From positions 1 to 8,379 of the forward strand of contig CACYKX010000179.1 of the NCBI GenBank assembly GCA_902775075.1: 8,379 nt of DNA. The letters are read 5' to 3'. This document shows, piece by piece, positions 4,014 to 8,379 of this stretch. The DNA comes from an uncultured Prevotellaceae bacterium. GTDB taxonomy: Bacteria; Bacteroidota; Bacteroidia; Bacteroidales; Bacteroidaceae. The notes beneath the pieces were generated by a model, which saw nothing but the letters and a program-made list of their open reading frames with translations, was not told the origin of the DNA and did no database searches. Positions within the stretch are counted from its first letter, which is position 1. Each line of letters begins with the position of its first letter. Both the position numbers and the translations under genes were made by a program.

Positions 4014-6383
4014 TTATCTTACGAAGAGTTTGAATTCTTTTACGCTACCGGGAGCGCCTTGTTCTGCTCTTGGCAGGTATTCGAAGGCTGACACGGTTAC
4101 TTCTTTGCCCATATCTACGATACAGAGGTGTGGAAATGTGGCTCCTTTTTCTGTCTGCCAATAGGTACTTTCTTGAAGGTCAAACATCTTGTCGAGGGTC
4201 GAGTTGCCCTTTTCGCTGTCTGCATAATATGCTACCCAGTTGTTGCGGTCGATTCGGGTACCTTGGGCATCCTGCAAGTATACTTCGGCAATGGCGATCT
4301 GTGGATCTCCGCTCTGACTGCTCTCACATTCGATGGCAAAATAACGGCCTTTCACCGGTGTATCCAACTTGAGGGTTTGCCAGCCGTTTCCGGCTTTCAG
4401 TTCTCCTTTCAGCACTGGTGTTGCTGAGTTCAAATCTATGCGGTGTCCTGGGTCGTTATGTTTGTTGCTCTTTTCGAGATTCAACTTATCGAGTTCGGGC
4501 TTGTTTTGACAGAAGGCTGTTGCCTCGCCCTTGGGACCTACAACATCCAATACGATGACTTCATTCTTGCCTTTCTTCAACCAGCATCCTGGCAAATATA
4601 GGGTTTGCTGAGGACCGATTCCCCAGAAGCGACCGAGGGCGTGTCCGTTGACATAAACCTGTCCTTTACCGAAAGCTTCCATATTGATAAAGGTGTCACC
4701 AACTTTGTTCATGTTGAAATATCCGCGATAGTAGCCTGCTGTTGTCTTCAGACTTGCCTTCTTGTTTTGTGGTGCTGCAAATGTCTTTGCTGCTGTCCCG
4801 TAATCGTCCGGGATGGTCTTATTCGTCCATTTCGTTGGAGTCAGGGCTATATCGCTGGTTGCATCTGATGTAGAGATCGTCACATTACCGATGATACCTT
4901 TATAGTCTTTGATGGCTCTTCCGAAATTGATTCGTCCCATGCCTTCCACGATAATAGTGATCTTGCTTCCTTCGGCGATAGGTGGCAATTCCAGAGATTT
5001 TTCATTCTTCACACGGTCTATCTTTCCGATATATTTGTCGTTGATGAAGACTTGGGCGAAATCATGGAACTCTCCTATTAGGGTTGATGGACTCTTGACT
5101 ACCGGAAGTGGGGCTGTATAGACCATCGTACCCCACCCCATATTCATATCCTCGAAACATAATGGTTGATGGCTTTCTTTCTGTGTAGATACTCCTGATA
5201 GCAATGGACGGTATTCGGTCAGTTTGAACTTCGGGATGCTTACGAGAGGCTTCGGGGCTTTAGGGATAGCAGGAAGTTTCTTACCGTCATTATATTTGGC
5301 CATGGTCTTCTGAAGTTCATAATACTTTGGGGTTGCCTGACCATACTCGTTGATAGGTGCATCATAATCGTAAGAGGTGACATCGGGTTGGAATCCCGGA
5401 GAGTTGGCTCCTGCCCAATGACCGAAGCTGGTTCCTCCATGTGTCATATAGAGTGAAAAACTGATACCTTTGCTGAGCATCTCGTCGATGCCTTCTACCA
5501 TGTCTTTGGCGGGACGTGTCTCATGTCGTGCACCCCACTTGTCAAACCATCCGCTCCAGAACTCTGAGCACATCTTTGGGGCATGTGGACGAACCTCTCC
5601 GAGACGCTTAAACTGGTTGTCGATATTGGCGCCGGTACCGAAATTCATCGTCCATGTCAGATCATCCAGTCCGTTATTGAGGAAATTGGATGACCAGTCG
5701 CATTGGAAGAGGGTCACTTTGTCGAAACCGCTTTGCTTTACGATGTCCCGGATAGCGCTCACGTATGGTTTGTCCTTACCGTATGATCCGTATTCGTTTT
5801 CTACCTGTACCATGATGATAGGACCACCATTCTGGATAGTAAGAGGGGCGAGTTGCTCTCCTACTTTCTTTTCGAAGATCTTGACGCGTTCCATGAAATA
5901 AGGATCTTGCTCGCGCAGACGGATGTCTTTCTTCTTGAGAAGCCACCATGGCAGTCCGCCCATCTCCCACTCTGCACAGACGTATGGACCAGGTCGAACA
6001 ATTACGTACATACCGTTTTTCTGACAGAGACGACAGAATTCCGCTACATCATTATTACCGGTAAAATCAAACTTGCCTTCTTGTTGTTCGTGGATATTCC
6101 AGAATACGTAAAGGCAAACGGTATTCATGCCTAATGCTTTGCACATCTTGATGCGATGTTCCCAATAGGCACGTGGTATGCGGGGGTAATGTAACTCGGC
6201 TGCCTTCACGATGAAGGGCTTGCCATTCAAAAGGAAGGTCTTATTACCTGTGGTGCCATTCAAAAGGAAGGTCTTATTACCTGTGGTGAAGGTACCTCCC
6301 TTCTTCGCTGCCAACATATCGGCTGGGGTTAATGCCAACAACGAGGCTAATGCCAATGTCTGAATTGTTGCTGATATTTTCAT
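4014..6383 (-). CDS. GH35 beta-galactosidase, secreted or periplasmic, with C-terminal discoidin-like domain
   Basis: A 789-aa retaining beta-galactosidase that removes terminal beta-linked galactose. I chose the ATG at 6383 because it begins a good signal peptide (MKISATIQTLALASLLAL ... MLAA, cleavage near residue 26). A further ATG at 6443 would add 20 charged residues (SKDKSRKLAKEKLLK) and lies only 28 bases after the GH30 stop, so it cannot be excluded. The GH35 barrel spans about residues 50-365, with acid/base E197 in VQVENEYGSY and nucleophile E274 in MCSEFWSGW. Jelly-roll domains follow (about 400-620, including the YYRGYF and VYVNGHALGRFW motifs). The last 120 or so residues look like an F5/8-type (discoidin) carbohydrate-binding domain. 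Residues 33-43 are repeated exactly at 44-54. It is the last gene of a cluster with GH30 enzymes, pointing to galactan breakdown. Confidence 0.95.
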   Translation of the reverse strand: MKISATIQTLALASLLALTPADMLAAKKGGTFTTGNKTFLLNGTTGNKTFLLNGKPFIVKAAELHYPRIPRAYWEHRIKMCKALGMNTVCLYVFWNIHEQQEGKFDFTGNNDVAEFCRLCQKNGMYVIVRPGPYVCAEWEMGGLPWWLLKKKDIRLREQDPYFMERVKIFEKKVGEQLAPLTIQNGGPIIMVQVENEYGSYGKDKPYVSAIRDIVKQSGFDKVTLFQCDWSSNFLNNGLDDLTWTMNFGTGANIDNQFKRLGEVRPHAPKMCSEFWSGWFDKWGARHETRPAKDMVEGIDEMLSKGISFSLYMTHGGTSFGHWAGANSPGFQPDVTSYDYDAPINEYGQATPKYYELQKTMAKYNDGKKLPAIPKAPKPLVSIPKFKLTEYRPLLSGVSTQKESHQPLCFEDMNMGWGTMVYTAPLPVVKSPSTLIGEFHDFAQVFINDKYIGKIDRVKNEKSLELPPIAEGSKITIIVEGMGRINFGRAIKDYKGIIGNVTISTSDATSDIALTPTKWTNKTIPDDYGTAAKTFAAPQNKKASLKTTAGYYRGYFNMNKVGDTFINMEAFGKGQVYVNGHALGRFWGIGPQQTLYLPGCWLKKGKNEVIVLDVVGPKGEATAFCQNKPELDKLNLEKSNKHNDPGHRIDLNSATPVLKGELKAGNGWQTLKLDTPVKGRYFAIECESSQSGDPQIAIAEVYLQDAQGTRIDRNNWVAYYADSEKGNSTLDKMFDLQESTYWQTEKGATFPHLCIVDMGKEVTVSAFEYLPRAEQGAPGSVKEFKLFVR
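6222..6287 (-). repeat. Perfect 33-bp tandem duplication within the GH35 gene
   Basis: Bases 6222-6254 are repeated exactly at 6255-6287. The unit is 11 codons, so the frame is kept and the peptide TTGNKTFLLNG appears twice in a row just after the signal peptide and before the catalytic barrel. Zero mismatches between the copies imply a recent event such as replication slippage. A single copy gives the usual family spacing (FLLNGKPF, then the LHYPRIP motif). Confidence 0.95.
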
Positions 6384-6471
6384 TTTTAAAAGTTTTTCTT
6401 TTGCAAGTTTACGACTCTTGTCTTTAGAGAGGATAACGCTCATGAAGGAAGAGTTCTTTTAACTCAAACTA

Positions 6472-8043
6472 TTATTTCTGCACAAAAGTGGTAACACTCC
6501 TTGGTGCCAACAGGATATCGTCTGTACAGGGTTCCAAAGGCAACAGGTTTTCTGCTGACCTGTCACTTGTGCGATATGGGGTCCAGATGATATCTTTTTC
6601 ACCTTGAACCGTGAAATTCACAGGTTTGATATCTTCCGAATAGTTGATTGCTACAACGACCCATTTGCCGTCTGTATTTCTATAGGCTGAGCACATCACT
6701 CCTTTGGGATCATTATAACCTTCTGGGATGTTTTTTCCTTCTGGAGAAGTCGTGGAAATATCGTAACGCTGGGCTCCGGGACGAATAAAACGTGAATAGT
6801 TGCCCATCGTCCACAGGAGTTTGGAATCTACTGCCCATCCACTCTTCCATCCATCATTGCTGTATATTCGTAAGAGACCGTCGCGGTAATCGCCACCGGC
6901 TGCACGCCACCAGCTCCAACTTTCGGCATTGGCATATACCAAGTCGTGATGGATGATACGAGCAACATACAAGGCTGTCTTCATCGAGTAGTCGTAACCA
7001 TTTCCGCCACCGATCTCTTCATCGTTACTCATAATACAAATCTCTGTTTGCCAGAACTTGATACCTTTCTGCTTGCAGGCCTCGCGTACTTGCATACGAG
7101 CTTCACGCATATAAGGGATTGGTGTATTGGTCCAATAACTATGGGCCCCGATCAATGGAAGCACGGTCTTCTGATTGCCTATATAGGTTTGGGTACTGTC
7201 CTTGGTGAAGAAGGCGTTAATTTCGTAACCGCGTTGCCAATCTGTATGATGGGTTCCCAATAGACAGCGATAGTCGGACGATTCGTTCATCAATATCTTG
7301 GTATTGACTTTTCTTTTCAACAGTTCCTTGTTTAATTCACGAACCACATGCGCTATCTCTCTATTTGTTGCCGGACTGCCTTCTTGCTTTGGCCCTAACC
7401 AGTTCCAATGGCCGTCAGGTTCGTTGACTGGACTTATATAGTCGATATGGATTCCGTCATGTTCCTCTATACCTTTCAAACTTGTTGCCATGAAGCAGGC
7501 AAAATCGTCGTAGCAGTTGTCTTTCAGATTGATGGTTCCTCCCCGACCGGTATTGGTTGCTAATCCGTTTTTGGTAAAATACACGGGAGCTGAATTGCAA
7601 AAAGCCAGAAGATAAGGTACGCCACGTTGTTTGGCCAACTTCAGGAAACGGCGTTGTCCTTCTTGTTTGTTCCAATCATACGTGCCATCTGCTTTCAGGA
7701 AACATTGGGTACGTGTTCCTCTCTGTATCTGCGAAGTCTCCCCCTGTTCCTCACTTCCCGCACCTAAGTTGAACCGCCAGAGTGAAAGTCCGATTCCCTT
7801 TGGTTTGCCTTGTGCATCCGTATCTAAAGAGAACAACCAGTCTGCGATTTGTTCTTGTTGTTTTTGAGGCCACAAGCCCAGGAATTGCATACTCCACGCA
7901 TCACTTGCACCGAAATGCTGGATATGTTGCTCCGGTGAATTTGGTTGTATCGTATAATGTGTTACCGGTGTAGCAGCTTTCGAGTACAGACTCGAAGCTA
8001 TCAATGCTGTAAAAATTCTTATCTTTATATATTTGTTATTCAT
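6472..8043 (-). CDS. GH30 glycoside hydrolase, probable endo-beta-1,6-galactanase
   Basis: A 523-aa secreted retaining glycosidase. A signal peptide is visible (MNNKYIKIRIFTALIASSLY, then SKAA with cleavage near residue 23-24). The (beta/alpha)8 barrel runs to about residue 415 and the flanking beta-sandwich typical of GH30 fills the C-terminus, ending in a RSVTTFV strand. Catalytic residues by motif are acid/base E208 in SPVNEPD and nucleophile E334 in FWQTEICIM. The segment NEPDGHWNW followed by QEG resembles fungal and bacterial endo-beta-1,6-galactanases (NEP, W.W, QEG) more than GH30 xylanases or glucosylceramidases; this is from memory. It starts 16 bases after the previous gene and the GH35 beta-galactosidase follows, consistent with one operon attacking beta-1,6-galactan. 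No C-terminal sorting tail is present, unlike its upstream neighbour. Confidence 0.9.
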   Translation of the reverse strand: MNNKYIKIRIFTALIASSLYSKAATPVTHYTIQPNSPEQHIQHFGASDAWSMQFLGLWPQKQQEQIADWLFSLDTDAQGKPKGIGLSLWRFNLGAGSEEQGETSQIQRGTRTQCFLKADGTYDWNKQEGQRRFLKLAKQRGVPYLLAFCNSAPVYFTKNGLATNTGRGGTINLKDNCYDDFACFMATSLKGIEEHDGIHIDYISPVNEPDGHWNWLGPKQEGSPATNREIAHVVRELNKELLKRKVNTKILMNESSDYRCLLGTHHTDWQRGYEINAFFTKDSTQTYIGNQKTVLPLIGAHSYWTNTPIPYMREARMQVREACKQKGIKFWQTEICIMSNDEEIGGGNGYDYSMKTALYVARIIHHDLVYANAESWSWWRAAGGDYRDGLLRIYSNDGWKSGWAVDSKLLWTMGNYSRFIRPGAQRYDISTTSPEGKNIPEGYNDPKGVMCSAYRNTDGKWVVVAINYSEDIKPVNFTVQGEKDIIWTPYRTSDRSAENLLPLEPCTDDILLAPRSVTTFVQK

Positions 8044-8059
8044 AGAAATATATGAAATT

Positions 8060-8379
8060 TTATTTTACGATAAATTTCTTGCCATTTTGGATATATACAC
8101 CTTTATGAAGGGTATTTATATCTTGTACTTTCGTATTTACCAATTGTCCGTTAATATTATAGATACGTGCGTCTTTTACAGAAGACTCCGTCTTTACATT
8201 GGCAATACCGCTGGTAATGGTGTCTTCGAAATCTACGACAAATGTGTTTACCGACTTAGCTGGAATCATGATACGGTTACCCAGAGCATAGGTGCCCACG
8301 ATATTCTTCAGATTCTCTGTAGCTGAGGTGCGATACAAATGGATGTCCTTAGCATTACTTTGACCGTTTACATTGATCT
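8060..8379 (-). CDS. C-terminal part of a secreted glycosidase, probably GH30, with a C-terminal secretion-like tail (5' end outside window)
   Basis: The frame is open from the window edge to TAA at 8060-8062, giving 105 residues of a longer protein. The first 50 or so (DIHLYRTSATENLKNIVGTY, then MIPAKSVNTFVVDF) look like the closing strands of a GH30-type beta-sandwich, comparable to APRSVTTFV in the next gene. The end, ARIYNINGQLV ... LHKGVYIQNGKKFIVK, resembles the short C-terminal tails (type A sorting domain-like) that Prevotella-group enzymes carry for export through the type IX secretion system. The TTG at 8338 is internal, not a start. It lies 16 bases before the GH30 gene and is probably co-transcribed. 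Family assignment rests on a short piece. Confidence 0.75.
   Translation of the reverse strand, partial: INVNGQSNAKDIHLYRTSATENLKNIVGTYALGNRIMIPAKSVNTFVVDFEDTITSGIANVKTESSVKDARIYNINGQLVNTKVQDINTLHKGVYIQNGKKFIVK

Noticed and set aside
5470..5901. + strand frame of 143 codons
   Set aside because: It is fully antisense to the GH35 catalytic barrel, which has clear family motifs; the translation has no coherent domain.
6946..7263. + strand frame of 105 codons
   Set aside because: It is antisense to the GH30 catalytic domain and has no recognisable protein features.

Overview
The window looks like a chromosomal accessory segment of a Bacteroidales bacterium, most likely the Prevotella/Bacteroides group. 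Three things point there. There are perfect TAnnTTTG promoter elements of the Bacteroidota sigma-70 type. Shine-Dalgarno sequences are weak and A-rich. A secreted glycosidase has a short C-terminal tail (NGQ ... KGVYI..GKK..VK) like those common on Prevotella secreted enzymes. No rRNA, tRNA, CRISPR array or intact insertion sequence was seen.

Left part, + strand (1-2905). A promoter element is followed by a broken gene that resembles an insertion-sequence accessory ORF, then a short unidentified ORF. After these comes a tight, AT-rich three-gene run typical of capsule/O-antigen loci: a full-length IspD/TarI-type cytidylyltransferase, an extended SDR (NAD-dependent epimerase/dehydratase family), and a second, divergent and shorter IspD-type cytidylyltransferase. 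Together they suggest synthesis of a CDP-activated alditol or sugar for a surface polysaccharide. The third gene is short at its C-terminus and ends in a stretch that reads better on the opposite strand, so the locus may be cut off by a rearrangement.

Middle part, - strand (about 2840-4013). A fragment of an unrecognised gene is followed (reading rightward, all on the - strand) by a type II toxin-antitoxin pair: a YafQ-family endoribonuclease toxin with all six expected active-site residues, and an upstream 76-aa antitoxin whose N-terminal half does not look like a DinJ/RelB DNA-binding domain. The pair has a textbook promoter and a TGATG stop/start overlap. A gene-poor gap of about 320 bases follows.

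Right part, - strand (4014-8379). A co-directional cluster, transcribed from right to left, holds the C-terminal end of one probable glycosidase (the rest lies outside the window), a GH30 enzyme most like endo-beta-1,6-galactanases, and a GH35 beta-galactosidase with a C-terminal discoidin-like domain. The likely job is breakdown of beta-1,6-linked galactan such as arabinogalactan side chains: the GH30 cuts the backbone and the GH35 releases terminal galactose. A perfect 33-bp in-frame tandem duplication lies near the 5' end of the GH35 gene.

The most notable items are the paired unlike cytidylyltransferases around an SDR, the atypical YafQ antitoxin, and the galactan module. I did not find convincing evidence for a wholly new system.
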